NCBI GenBank assembly: GCA_030668505.1
Contig: DAOUTV010000047.1
Coordinates: forward strand, 1-9,364
Source of the DNA: Desulfobacterales bacterium
GTDB lineage: Bacteria; Desulfobacterota; Desulfobacteria; Desulfobacterales; C00003060
DNA: 9,364 bases
Direction: 5' to 3'
Shown: positions 1 to 6,086 of the stretch, piece after piece
How positions within the stretch are numbered: position 1 is the stretch's first letter
How the letters are laid out: the number at the start of each line of letters is the position of its first letter
Position numbers and translations under genes: made by a program
The notes under the pieces: generated by a model
Databases searched by the model: none
Told to the model about the DNA's origin: nothing
Seen by the model: only the letters and a program-made list of their open reading frames with translations

Positions 1-30
1 AGCCGAGGCTACTATGGCGAAGTCGGCTCG
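1..30. repeat. Dispersed intergenic repeat, copy 1 (cut by window edge)
   Basis: These 30 bases recur at 7077-7106 with one difference in 30 (G at base 5 here, A in the other copy). The segment has its own short dyad: AGCCGA at 1-6 pairs with TCGGCT at 23-28. The copy begins exactly at the window edge, so its left part cannot be seen. The right flank does not match the flank of the second copy, so only the core is shared. It does not read as a gene. The role is unknown; a REP-like or MITE-like dispersed element is the simplest reading. Confidence 0.75.
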
Positions 31-51
31 CTCGAAATGACAGGTAATTGA

Positions 52-94
52 GACTTTTTACGATTTCATCAGTATTGATGTGTCGCAAAAAGTC
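52..94. repeat. Long imperfect hairpin (REP-like palindrome)
   Basis: Three nested stems line up. GACTTTTT (52-59) pairs with AAAAAGTC (87-94), CGA (61-63) with TCG (83-85), and CATCA (67-71) with TGATG (76-80), around a four-base loop GTAT. The interruptions are small (1x1 and 3x2). About 16 pairs in 43 bases is far more than chance would give. From memory, similar GACTTTTTACGA...CATCA...TGATG palindromes are common between genes in Desulfobacterota genomes, but I could not verify this. It lies about 200 bp upstream of the kdsA promoter and no T-run follows it, so it is not a standard terminator. Confidence 0.7.
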
Positions 95-115
95 GGTTTT
101 GCTCTTTCTGTGAGC

Positions 116-233
116 ATTTTGAGCGCACTAAATATGTACGGATACTATTGTTTAAAACTCGGGCTAACGCCCTCAAACAATGTGAAGGGTTGCCGGCAGT
201 GTTTAGCGGGGCGGCAAGCACACCGCTCAAATT
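116..233. other. Structured non-coding segment with nested inverted repeats
   Basis: Several inverted repeats nest without clashing. The outer arms are 116-125 and 224-233 (ATTTTGAGCG against CGCTCAAATT, one mismatch). Inside them is one hairpin with arms 147-153/175-181 (ATTGTTT/AAACAAT) and 161-164/169-172. A second hairpin has arms 181-184/219-222 and 190-195/212-217 (TTGCCG/CGGCAA). Base 181 is claimed by both hairpins. The pattern resembles a branched RNA fold or a palindromic repeat element. A direct repeat GAGCGCAC occurs at both ends (121-128 and 235-242). I do not recognise an RNA family, and there is no convincing ORF on either strand. Confidence 0.5.
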
Positions 234-291
234 GGAGCGCACCTTAACAGTTCGTAATTGAAGAATCAAGGTTGTTTTTTTACGCCTATTG

Positions 292-320
292 TTGACATTT
301 CGGGGAACGTAAGCTAAAAT
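292..320 (+). promoter_or_regulatory. Near-consensus sigma-70 promoter for kdsA
   Basis: A perfect -35 box TTGACA (292-297) is followed by a 17-bp spacer and the -10 box TAAAAT (315-320), one base away from TATAAT. The surroundings are AT-rich. Transcription would start near 327 and run into kdsA after a leader of about 108 nt. It is the strongest housekeeping-type promoter I can see in the window, and probably drives at least kdsA-lptC and perhaps the whole Lpt/rpoN series. This is sequence inference only. Confidence 0.75.
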
Positions 321-326
321 TTTTTT

Positions 327-434
327 TAATTACTATCACAGCAGAGTTGAATTTTGGAAAATAAGGGTAGGTTTTCTGCCCGTAAGGCACAACCCTTGCT
401 AGACTAACGACGGATTAAATCTAAGACACCTTGA
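327..434 (+). other. kdsA 5' leader with a small hairpin
   Basis: This is the presumed untranslated leader of kdsA. It can form a stem of AAGGGT (363-368) with ACCCTT (392-397), enclosing TGCC (377-380) paired with GGCA (386-389). No T-run follows, so it is not an obvious attenuator, and I do not recognise a riboswitch class. No strong Shine-Dalgarno is visible just before the kdsA ATG. Confidence 0.4.
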
Positions 435-1265
435 ATGAGACACATTGTAAGTGTGGGAGAAATCGCTATTGGGAAGGGGAATCCTTTGGTATTGATTGCA
501 GGACCGTGTGTGATCGAGACCTTTGATGCCACCATAGAGACCGCGGCTTTTCTGAAAGATCTAACCGATGAACTTCAAATCCCTTTCATATTCAAAACCT
601 CTTATGACAAGGCTAATCGGACCTCACTCGGTTCATACCGAGGCCCAGGCATGTCCAAAGGATTGGAGATCATTTCTTCTATCAAGGACAAGCTTGGCGT
701 GCGGGTGATTTCCGATGTACATCGATTTCATGAGATAGCCCCTGCAGCTCAAATCTTGGACATAATACAGGTTCCGGCCTTCTTGTGTCGGCAAACCGAT
801 TTCATTCTGGCAATATCTGAAGCCGGAAAACCTGTCAACATCAAGAAAGGTCAGTTTTTGGCGCCATGGGATGTAGGGCATGTTGTAGAAAAGGTCGTTT
901 CCACGGGTAATCGTCAGGTCCTGGTGACCGAACGGGGTACTACCTTCGGTTATAACAATTTGGTGGTTGACCTTCGGGGTCTGGCTATCATGCGGGATAT
1001 GGGGTGGCCAGTGATATTTGATGCCACCCATAGCGTCCAGCTTCCAGGAGGTGCGGGAAAGTCTTCAGGCGGGCAAAGGGAATTTGTCCCCTCTGTTGCC
1101 CGCGCAGCTGTTGCAGCCGGCGTGGACGGAATCTTCATTGAGGTTCATAAAGATCCGGAATGTGCCCTTTGTGATGGTCCCAACTCCCTGCCCTTGCATA
1201 GCGTAAGACCGCTTCTGGAGCAGCTGAAGGCAATACGCAACGCCCTGGAATCTCTCGATTCTTAA
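435..1265 (+). CDS. kdsA: 3-deoxy-D-manno-octulosonate 8-phosphate synthase, metal-dependent type
   Basis: KdsA condenses phosphoenolpyruvate with arabinose 5-phosphate to give Kdo 8-phosphate, the committed step toward the Kdo of the LPS inner core, in the cytoplasm. The 276 residues match the family's usual length and form one TIM barrel. Visible signatures are AGPCVIE (22-28), FKTSYDKANRTS, QTDFI, NIKKGQF, APWD, GTTFGYNNL, FDATHSVQ and the closing CDGPNSLPL. Cys25, His199, Glu236 and Asp247 have the same spacing as the metal ligands Cys11, His185, Glu222 and Asp233 of the Aquifex enzyme, so this should be a metal-requiring enzyme, unlike E. coli KdsA, which has Asn at the Cys position. The start is the first possible one, because an in-frame TGA lies directly before the ATG; the ribosome site is weak. 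A sigma-70 promoter lies about 115 bp upstream. The usual next gene, kdsC, is missing. Confidence 0.96.
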   Translation: MRHIVSVGEIAIGKGNPLVLIAGPCVIETFDATIETAAFLKDLTDELQIPFIFKTSYDKANRTSLGSYRGPGMSKGLEIISSIKDKLGVRVISDVHRFHEIAPAAQILDIIQVPAFLCRQTDFILAISEAGKPVNIKKGQFLAPWDVGHVVEKVVSTGNRQVLVTERGTTFGYNNLVVDLRGLAIMRDMGWPVIFDATHSVQLPGGAGKSSGGQREFVPSVARAAVAAGVDGIFIEVHKDPECALCDGPNSLPLHSVRPLLEQLKAIRNALESLDS

Positions 1266-1383
1266 GGCGGTTGTGGAAAAGGGCCATTTATGGTGGAAAC
1301 TAGTCTAAGAACCGGGGCTCAACCTTCTAACCGGGGAACGGATTAGCCGGATGTTTACTCCTCTTAGGGGTTGAGGTATATAG

Positions 1384-1935
1384 ATGTCTAAGGTCAAGAT
1401 AGTTCTTTATTGTTTGATAGGTGTTATGGTTGCCGGGATCGGGTTTGCACGTTATCATCATCTCAGAGAGGAGCCCAGGGCCTTGCTTTCGCTCCTGCCA
1501 AAAAACACAGATGTGAGCCTAAATCATATTCACCACGTCGCAACTCGGGACGGAGTTAAGGAATGGACGCTTGATGCTGAGTCGGCACAGTTTCAAAGGG
1601 CTGATAATAAGACCTTGTTCAAAGATATTTCTGTCACTTTTTTTCTCAATGACGGCAAGACCTTGCATCTTAACGGTCGTGACGGAATTCTTATGACCGA
1701 TTCCAAGGATATGGAAGTCTGGGGGGATGTAGTTGTACGAAACAGTGGATACGAGTTTAATGCTGACAAGTTACTTTACGAACACAAGTCCCATACCATT
1801 TCCACGAAGACACCGATTGTAATAAAAGGAAACGGTATGGAGGTCACAGGCGACAGCATGACCTTTAACCTTCAAACAGAACAAGTTATGGTGCAGGGCA
1901 GAGTGAAGGCTGTCTTTGAAAGCCGCACCTTGTGA
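1384..1935 (+). CDS. lptC: LPS export protein LptC
   Basis: LptC is a bitopic inner-membrane protein. It accepts LPS from the LptB2FG transporter and hands it to LptA as the first part of the periplasmic bridge. The 183 residues fit the family (about 190 in E. coli). An N-terminal transmembrane segment (about residues 5-22, no clear cleavage site) is followed by an LptC/OstA-like beta-jellyroll. Its repeating strands read like family members, for example EWTLDAESAQF, LFKDISVTFF, MEVWGDVVVRN, FNADKLLYEH and VTGDSMTFNL. A good ribosome site, TTGAGGT, ends six bases before the ATG. It sits 118 bp after kdsA, where kdsC is usually found, and 275 bp before lptA, which is an unusually wide gap. The sequence is weakly conserved as usual for LptC, so much of the confidence comes from position and domain pattern. 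Confidence 0.88.
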   Translation: MSKVKIVLYCLIGVMVAGIGFARYHHLREEPRALLSLLPKNTDVSLNHIHHVATRDGVKEWTLDAESAQFQRADNKTLFKDISVTFFLNDGKTLHLNGRDGILMTDSKDMEVWGDVVVRNSGYEFNADKLLYEHKSHTISTKTPIVIKGNGMEVTGDSMTFNLQTEQVMVQGRVKAVFESRTL

Positions 1936-1949
1936 TGGTCCCTGTGACT

Positions 1950-2198
1950 ATTGACGATTGAGGACTGATTATTGATTGTTTTTAATGTATCCTCTTCATA
2001 TTTGATGGGTAATCGCTCACGGAGTAATGGGGTGCTGGAGTGATGGGCATAGAGGAATAACTATTTGAGTTTCATAAGTTTTTATTGCAGTTTGTTTCAT
2101 TATTGCATTAACAAAGAGCATTCATCCGGGCTACCATATGTTTTCAAGAAGATGCTTTTTAATCTTCAATCTTCAATTTTCAATCGCCAATCGTCAAT
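1950..2198. repeat. Inverted-repeat-bounded intergenic segment between lptC and lptA
   Basis: A perfect 11-bp inverted repeat, ATTGACGATTG (1950-1960) and CAATCGTCAAT (2188-2198), brackets almost the whole lptC-lptA gap. Inside are two near-identical direct 11-mers, GGAGTAATGGG (2021-2031) and GGAGTGATGGG (2037-2047), and AT-rich sequence with no credible gene. I saw no clear promoter or terminator. The outer arms are also part of the GATTG/CAATC-rich repeat family described for 2161-2202. It looks like a remnant or a copy of a dispersed non-coding repeat placed inside an otherwise compact operon. Confidence 0.6.
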
Positions 2199-2202
2199 CG
2201 GG
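2161..2202. repeat. Heptad tandem repeat (six AATCNNC-type units)
   Basis: Six consecutive 7-mers begin with AAT: AATCTTC, AATCTTC, AATTTTC, AATCGCC, AATCGTC, AATCGGG. The last unit runs into the G-rich stretch 2200-2204, which is the likely ribosome site of lptA, six bases before its GTG start. A change in unit number by slippage would therefore alter the region immediately upstream of lptA translation. No function is known to me. Confidence 0.75.
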
Positions 2203-2210
2203 GGTTTGCC

Positions 2211-2771
2211 GTGAAAAGGCTGGACTACACGAAATCGGTTTTGTTGATGATAATCTTGATGTGTCTCGGATATCCGGCTGCTCTTGTTTTGGCCGAGTCC
2301 CAGGTGGCCGGGGGCGAGAAACATGAGGAGGCTGAAACGGCCATACGCATTACCTCTGACAGGCTGGAGTCGGGCCATAAGACGGGGTGGGTGGAGTTTA
2401 TAGGAAACGTCACGGCAACACAGGATGACGTTATTATCACAGCTGATCGCATGAAGGTTTTCCATAAGTCCGGTGGGGATACATCAATTGCGTCGGGCAC
2501 GATTGAGAAGATCATCGCCCAAGGAAATGTCAAGATTGTTTTTGACAATAAGACCAAGACAGCAATGGCGGACAAGGGGGTTTTTTTGGCTGACCAAAAG
2601 GTAGTGGAACTCAGCGGAGGCGACCCAAGGGTATGGTCTGGAAAGAACATGGTACGGGGAAAAAAGATAACGCTGTTTCAAGCTGAAAATCGAACTCTTG
2701 TGGAGGGGGCCGGCGAAGACCAAGTAGAGGCAACCCTTTCTGTAAAAAAAGGGGAAGGCTTGACGAAGTAA
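2211..2771 (+). CDS. lptA: LPS transport periplasmic protein LptA
   Basis: LptA polymerises into the beta-jellyroll bridge that carries LPS across the periplasm from LptC to LptD. The 186-residue product starts at GTG, preceded by the G-rich site 2200-2204. Residues 1-28 look like a Sec signal peptide: basic MKRLDYTK, a hydrophobic core at about 9-27, and cleavage probably after Ala28. The mature part shows the OstA/LptA fold in repeated strands: RITSDRLES, GWVEFIGNVTATQDDVIITA, IIAQGNVKIVF and KVVELSGGDPRVW. The phrase EFxGNVxAxQ-DDVxIxADRM is typical of the family. Its TAA stop overlaps the lptB start by one base (TAATG), so the two are probably translationally coupled. The signal peptide separates it from LptC, which keeps its membrane anchor. 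Confidence 0.93.
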   Translation: MKRLDYTKSVLLMIILMCLGYPAALVLAESQVAGGEKHEEAETAIRITSDRLESGHKTGWVEFIGNVTATQDDVIITADRMKVFHKSGGDTSIASGTIEKIIAQGNVKIVFDNKTKTAMADKGVFLADQKVVELSGGDPRVWSGKNMVRGKKITLFQAENRTLVEGAGEDQVEATLSVKKGEGLTK

Positions 2772-3493
2772 TGGCTAAGTTACTGGCTAAGGATTTGGTC
2801 AAAATTTACAAAGGCAAGCGTGTGGTTGACTCGGTCACTCTTGAGGTAGAAAGTGGGAGTGTCGTTGGGCTGCTTGGCCCCAATGGGGCTGGAAAGACTA
2901 CAACATTTTACATGATCGTTGGACTCATTCGGCCTGACAGCGGCAATGTCTTCCTGGATGGTGAGGAGATTACTTCATGCCCCATGCATGCTAGGGCGCG
3001 TAAGGGGATCGGATATCTTCCACAGGAGGCTTCAATTTTTAAAAAATTGACTGTGGAAGACAACATCTTGGCGATTTTGGAAACCCTTCCTCTTACCCTA
3101 TCTGAGCGGCACGGAAGCCTCAGGGAACTCCTTGAAGAATTGAATATTGGGCATTTGGCAGATCGTAAGGCTTATAATTTGTCGGGCGGGGAACGACGTC
3201 GTGTAGAGATCACGCGGGCCCTTGTAACCAAGCCTTCATTTATTCTCCTTGACGAGCCCTTTGCCGGGATTGACCCTATTGCCATAATTGACATACAAAA
3301 GGTCATAGGACATCTTAAGGAGCGAGGGATTGGGGTGGTCGTATCAGACCACAATGTGCGGGAGACCCTTGGGGTTTGTGACCGGGCGTATATTTTGAGC
3401 GAAGGCGTGTTGATTGAATCAGGACCTCCGGAGGCGATTGCTGCAAGCAGCGTGGCACGAGAGGTCTATTTGGGGGAGGGCTTTAGACTTTAA
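2771..3493 (+). CDS. lptB: LPS export ABC transporter ATP-binding protein LptB
   Basis: LptB is the cytoplasmic ATPase that dimerises on LptF/LptG and powers LPS extraction from the inner membrane. The 240 residues fit the family exactly. Visible motifs are Walker A GPNGAGKTT (36-44), Q-loop Gln85 in YLPQEASIF, signature LSGGERRR (137-144), Walker B FILLDE (157-162) with catalytic Glu162, D-loop GIDP, and H-loop His194 in SDHNVRE. The C-terminus YLGEGFRL closely matches the LptB ending. The motif PQEASIFKKLTVEDN separates LptB from the similar branched-chain amino acid transporter ATPases. It overlaps lptA upstream and rpoN downstream by one base each. The permease genes lptF and lptG are not in the window. 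Confidence 0.97.
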   Translation: MAKLLAKDLVKIYKGKRVVDSVTLEVESGSVVGLLGPNGAGKTTTFYMIVGLIRPDSGNVFLDGEEITSCPMHARARKGIGYLPQEASIFKKLTVEDNILAILETLPLTLSERHGSLRELLEELNIGHLADRKAYNLSGGERRRVEITRALVTKPSFILLDEPFAGIDPIAIIDIQKVIGHLKERGIGVVVSDHNVRETLGVCDRAYILSEGVLIESGPPEAIAASSVAREVYLGEGFRL

Positions 3494-4941
3494 TGGTTTT
3501 GGAACTTAGACAACAACTTCGTCTCACCCAGCAGCTGGTCATGACGCCACAGCTTCAGCAGGCCATCAAGCTTCTGCAATTGTGTCGGCTCGAACTGTTG
3601 GATGTAATAAAGGAGGAAATGGAGGACAATCCGGTCCTTGAGGATGCGCCGGAGGAAGTGTCTGCCGAGGGTAATGCTGGTGGTGAGCCGGTAACTGACG
3701 TTCCAGAGCCGCCACCGTTAGAGCCGGTAACCGTGGAGGAAACGGCACGAGAAGATATTGACTGGTCTAACTATTTGGGGGAATACAATGCCCCCGGGTC
3801 CACCCATTTCGAAGCCGAAAAACGTGAAACCCCGGAATATGAGAATTTTGTGGCCCAGCGAGAGTCCCTGAATGAACACCTCATGTGGCAACTTTTGCTT
3901 GCCGGTCCAAGCAGGAAAGAGGAAAGGATTGGCAGTGCGATCATCGGCAACCTAAACAAGGATGGATATCTTCAGGCTACTGTAGATGAGATTGCAACCT
4001 TGTCCGAGGCAGACACATCAGAGGTGGAAAGTGTCCTGAGCAAGATGCAGTCCTTTGATCCCTTAGGCGTGTGTGCTCGAGATCTTAGCGAGTGTTTGTT
4101 GATTCAGCTCAAGCAGCTTGGATTGCAAGATTCCATCATAGTTCAGATTATCCAGAATCACCTGAAGCACCTGGAGAACAAGAACTACAAGGCGATTTGC
4201 CGTGCCCTGAGTATCAGCCTTGGTGATGTCATTTCAGCTGTTGAGATAATCACCAGGCTGGAGCCGAAACCCGGCCGGCAGTTCAGCGAGGAAGAACCCC
4301 AATACATCAGCCCGGATGTCTTTGTGTACAAGGTGGGAGATGATTTTGTTATCGTCCTAAACGAGGACGGCATGCCCAAGCTTCGCATAAGCTCTTTTTA
4401 CAAGGAAGCTTTAAGTAATAAAGGAGAGGAATTTGCCGGCCATACAAAGGAGTACATCAAGAATAAACTCCGGTCAGCGGTGTGGCTGATTCGCAGCATT
4501 CACCAACGCCAGAGGACCATTTACAAGGTGGTTGAAAGTATTGTCCGTTTTCAAGGGGATTTTCTTGAAGAGGGGTTTGCCCATTTGAAGCCAATGGTAT
4601 TGCGGGATGTGGCCGGGGATATCGGGATGCACGAGTCGACCGTGAGTCGCGTTACCACGAACAAGTACGTCCATACGCCGCAGGGTATTTTTGAATTGAA
4701 GTTCTTTTTCAACAGTTCTATTAATCGACTTTATGGAGATGCGATTGCCTCGGCGAGTGTAAAGGAAAAGATTCGGCAAATTATTGAGTCTGAAGATCCC
4801 ACGAAACCGTTTAGTGACAAGAAGATGGTTGGCATTTTGAAAGCTTCAAACATTGACATAGCTCGCAGGACAGTCGCCAAATACCGTGAAATGTTGGGCG
4901 TGCTGTCATCGAACAAACGCAAAATTATAAGAGGAGGTTAG
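3493..4941 (+). CDS. rpoN: RNA polymerase sigma-54 factor RpoN
   Basis: RpoN directs RNA polymerase to -24/-12 promoters that need an AAA+ activator, controlling nitrogen, motility and other regulons. It has 482 residues. Region I (about 1-47) is Gln/Leu-rich (LTQQLVMTPQLQQAIKLLQL) and contacts activators. Region II (about 41-115) is acidic and proline-rich. The core-binding domain follows, including FDPLGVCARDLSECL (188-202). The helix-turn-helix is LRDVAGDIGMHESTVSRVTT (370-389), and the RpoN box ARRTVAKYRE (457-466) reads the -24 element; both look intact. Cys194 replaces the Gly often seen in the GVGARD motif, probably a harmless change. The ATG overlaps the lptB stop (TAATG). Downstream hpf, ptsN and rapZ are its usual partners. 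No sigma-54 promoter is apparent just upstream. Confidence 0.98.
   Translation: MVLELRQQLRLTQQLVMTPQLQQAIKLLQLCRLELLDVIKEEMEDNPVLEDAPEEVSAEGNAGGEPVTDVPEPPPLEPVTVEETAREDIDWSNYLGEYNAPGSTHFEAEKRETPEYENFVAQRESLNEHLMWQLLLAGPSRKEERIGSAIIGNLNKDGYLQATVDEIATLSEADTSEVESVLSKMQSFDPLGVCARDLSECLLIQLKQLGLQDSIIVQIIQNHLKHLENKNYKAICRALSISLGDVISAVEIITRLEPKPGRQFSEEEPQYISPDVFVYKVGDDFVIVLNEDGMPKLRISSFYKEALSNKGEEFAGHTKEYIKNKLRSAVWLIRSIHQRQRTIYKVVESIVRFQGDFLEEGFAHLKPMVLRDVAGDIGMHESTVSRVTTNKYVHTPQGIFELKFFFNSSINRLYGDAIASASVKEKIRQIIESEDPTKPFSDKKMVGILKASNIDIARRTVAKYREMLGVLSSNKRKIIRGG
4931..4937 (+). promoter_or_regulatory. Strong ribosome binding site deciding the hpf start
   Basis: GAGGAGG lies inside the last codons of rpoN. 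It is nine bases before the ATG at 4947, but only three bases before an in-frame GTG at 4941 that overlaps the rpoN stop. Normal spacing therefore favours the ATG, removing two residues from the longest possible reading. Confidence 0.8.
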
Positions 4942-4946
4942 TGAGC

Positions 4947-5501
4947 ATGCAAACTTCTGTTACTTTTATAAACCTTGATTCCTCGGAAACTCTGAAGTCA
5001 TATGCATGTGAAAAGCTGGATCGATTTGATAAGTACGTAGACAATCCAGCAAAGGCAAACGTGGTGCTAACCGTGGAAAAATTTCGTCACATTGCAGACA
5101 TAAGCATTAGTGCTGATGGATTCGTTGTAAATAGTCATGAGGAAACCTCTGACATGTATTCGGCTATAGACATGTCCTTGGATAAGCTTGAGAAGCAGGT
5201 TGTCAAGAAAAAGGATAAGAAGAAATATAAGCGACTTCGGGCAACAGCTGCAAGAACTAAGATGTTGCGATATGAAGAGGCTGACGGAACGGCACCCGGG
5301 GGCCTTGAGCAGGAGGCGGCCTCCCGAACCGTTAGAATCCAGAATATCGAGTATAAACCCATGGATATTGATGAAGCGGTTTTGCAGATGGACCTGATCA
5401 GGAACAGCTTTTTGGTCTTTACAAATTCCCAGACCGAAATGGTAAATGTCTTGTACCGCCTGAAAGACGGTAATTACGGATTGATTCAACCTAGTTCGTA
5501 A
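4947..5501 (+). CDS. hpf: Ribosome hibernation-promoting factor, long form
   Basis: HPF binds in the decoding channel of idle ribosomes. Long-form HPF joins two 70S ribosomes into an inactive 100S dimer through its C-terminal domain. The 184-residue product has an S30AE domain at about 1-100 (SVTFINLDSSETLKSYACEKL, then a Lys-rich helix near VKKKDKKKYKR). A linker of about 30 residues follows, then the typical C-terminal dimerisation domain (134-184): YKPMDIDEAVLQMDL, FLVFTNSQT and VLYRLKDGNYGLIQP. Enterobacteria carry a short, one-domain HPF after rpoN, so the two-domain form is a real difference, though common outside Gammaproteobacteria. The start was chosen by the ribosome site at 4931-4937. 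The gene begins five bases after the rpoN stop and ptsN follows after 23 bases, so it lies in the same operon. Confidence 0.95.
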   Translation: MQTSVTFINLDSSETLKSYACEKLDRFDKYVDNPAKANVVLTVEKFRHIADISISADGFVVNSHEETSDMYSAIDMSLDKLEKQVVKKKDKKKYKRLRATAARTKMLRYEEADGTAPGGLEQEAASRTVRIQNIEYKPMDIDEAVLQMDLIRNSFLVFTNSQTEMVNVLYRLKDGNYGLIQPSS

Positions 5502-5524
5502 AAGGGTTAAACAAATTTGCTAAT

Positions 5525-5983
5525 ATGAAAATCTTGGACACGCTTAAAGAAGAAGCCATCATTCCCGAACTGGATGCCACCGACAAGAAGGGGGTGTTGG
5601 AAAGGCTCGCAGGCCCGGTGGCAAAGGCCGCTGGAGTCGACCATAAGGAAATGGTTCGCGTACTTTTGGAACGTGAGCGTCTGGGCAGCACCGGCATTGG
5701 GGGAGGCATCGCCATTCCCCACGGAAAGTCGAAGTTACTTGAGTCGTTGTTAGTTGGCTTTGGACGAAGCCACAAGGGCATTGACTTTGAGGCCATCGAC
5801 GGCAAGCCCGCTCACCTCTTTTTCCTTTTAATGGCCCCTGAAGACTCGACAGACGTTCATCTACGGATGCTTGCCAGAATATCGCGATTACTCAAAGACA
5901 TCAACTTTAGGGAGCGGCTGATGACCGCTGCCGACCGGCGCGAGATCTACACTGTGATCGCAAATGCAGACCACGAATTTTGA
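5525..5983 (+). CDS. ptsN: PTS IIA-like nitrogen regulatory protein (EIIA-Ntr)
   Basis: EIIA-Ntr receives phosphate from a phosphotransferase chain (EI-Ntr, NPr or HPr) and acts as a regulator of nitrogen, potassium and stress responses, not of sugar uptake. The 152-residue protein matches the fructose/mannitol EIIA domain. The active-site region is GSTGIGGGIAIPHGK with phosphorylated His66. Other family phrases are RVLLERERLGSTG and LFFLLMAPEDSTDVHLRMLARISRLL, the latter typical of PtsN. No HPr, EI or permease gene is nearby, which fits a regulatory role. The ATG lacks a good ribosome site (AAAAGGG is about 18 bases upstream), so it may depend on coupling to hpf, 23 bases before it. Confidence 0.95.
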   Translation: MKILDTLKEEAIIPELDATDKKGVLERLAGPVAKAAGVDHKEMVRVLLERERLGSTGIGGGIAIPHGKSKLLESLLVGFGRSHKGIDFEAIDGKPAHLFFLLMAPEDSTDVHLRMLARISRLLKDINFRERLMTAADRREIYTVIANADHEF

Positions 5984-6012
5984 ACCTGGGCTGTGTCGGT
6001 TTGAACCTTTTT

Positions 6013-6050
6013 CCGGCTGAATGAGTCGTGCATTGAGACCTTGCAGCCGG
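6013..6050 (+). promoter_or_regulatory. Hairpin between ptsN and rapZ
   Basis: CCGGCTG (6013-6019) and CAGCCGG (6044-6050) form a perfect 7-bp stem with a 24-base loop. No T-run follows, so it is not a clear intrinsic terminator. A near-repeat TTGCAGCCGG / TTGCAGGGGG covers 6041-6060. In several relatives hprK lies between ptsN and rapZ; here the 103-bp gap is too short for a gene and holds no remnant I can recognise. It may be an RNA-processing or stability element. Confidence 0.4.
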
Positions 6051-6086
6051 TTGCAGGGGGCTATGCGGACATAGTTGAAACAAGGG

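Noticed and set aside
69..269. 66-residue ORF on the - strand upstream of kdsA
   Set aside because: It spans the hairpin at 52-94 and the nested inverted repeats at 116-233, has no recognisable domain or good ribosome site, and its length is expected by chance.
633..1031. 132-residue - strand ORF inside kdsA
   Set aside because: It lies wholly within a strongly conserved gene on the other strand and shows no domain of its own.
2161..2202. Heptad repeats as a CRISPR-like array
   Set aside because: The units are 7 bp with no spacers, so they are a simple tandem repeat and not CRISPR.
2138..2326. 62-residue + strand ORF over the heptad repeat and the lptA start
   Set aside because: Its FNLQFSIANRQS segment is just a translation of the CAATC-type repeat, and the rest is an out-of-frame reading of lptA.
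6063..6074. Tiny ATG-CGG-ACA-TAG frame just before rapZ as a possible upstream ORF
   Set aside because: Three codons after a G-run can easily arise by chance; there is nothing else to support translation.
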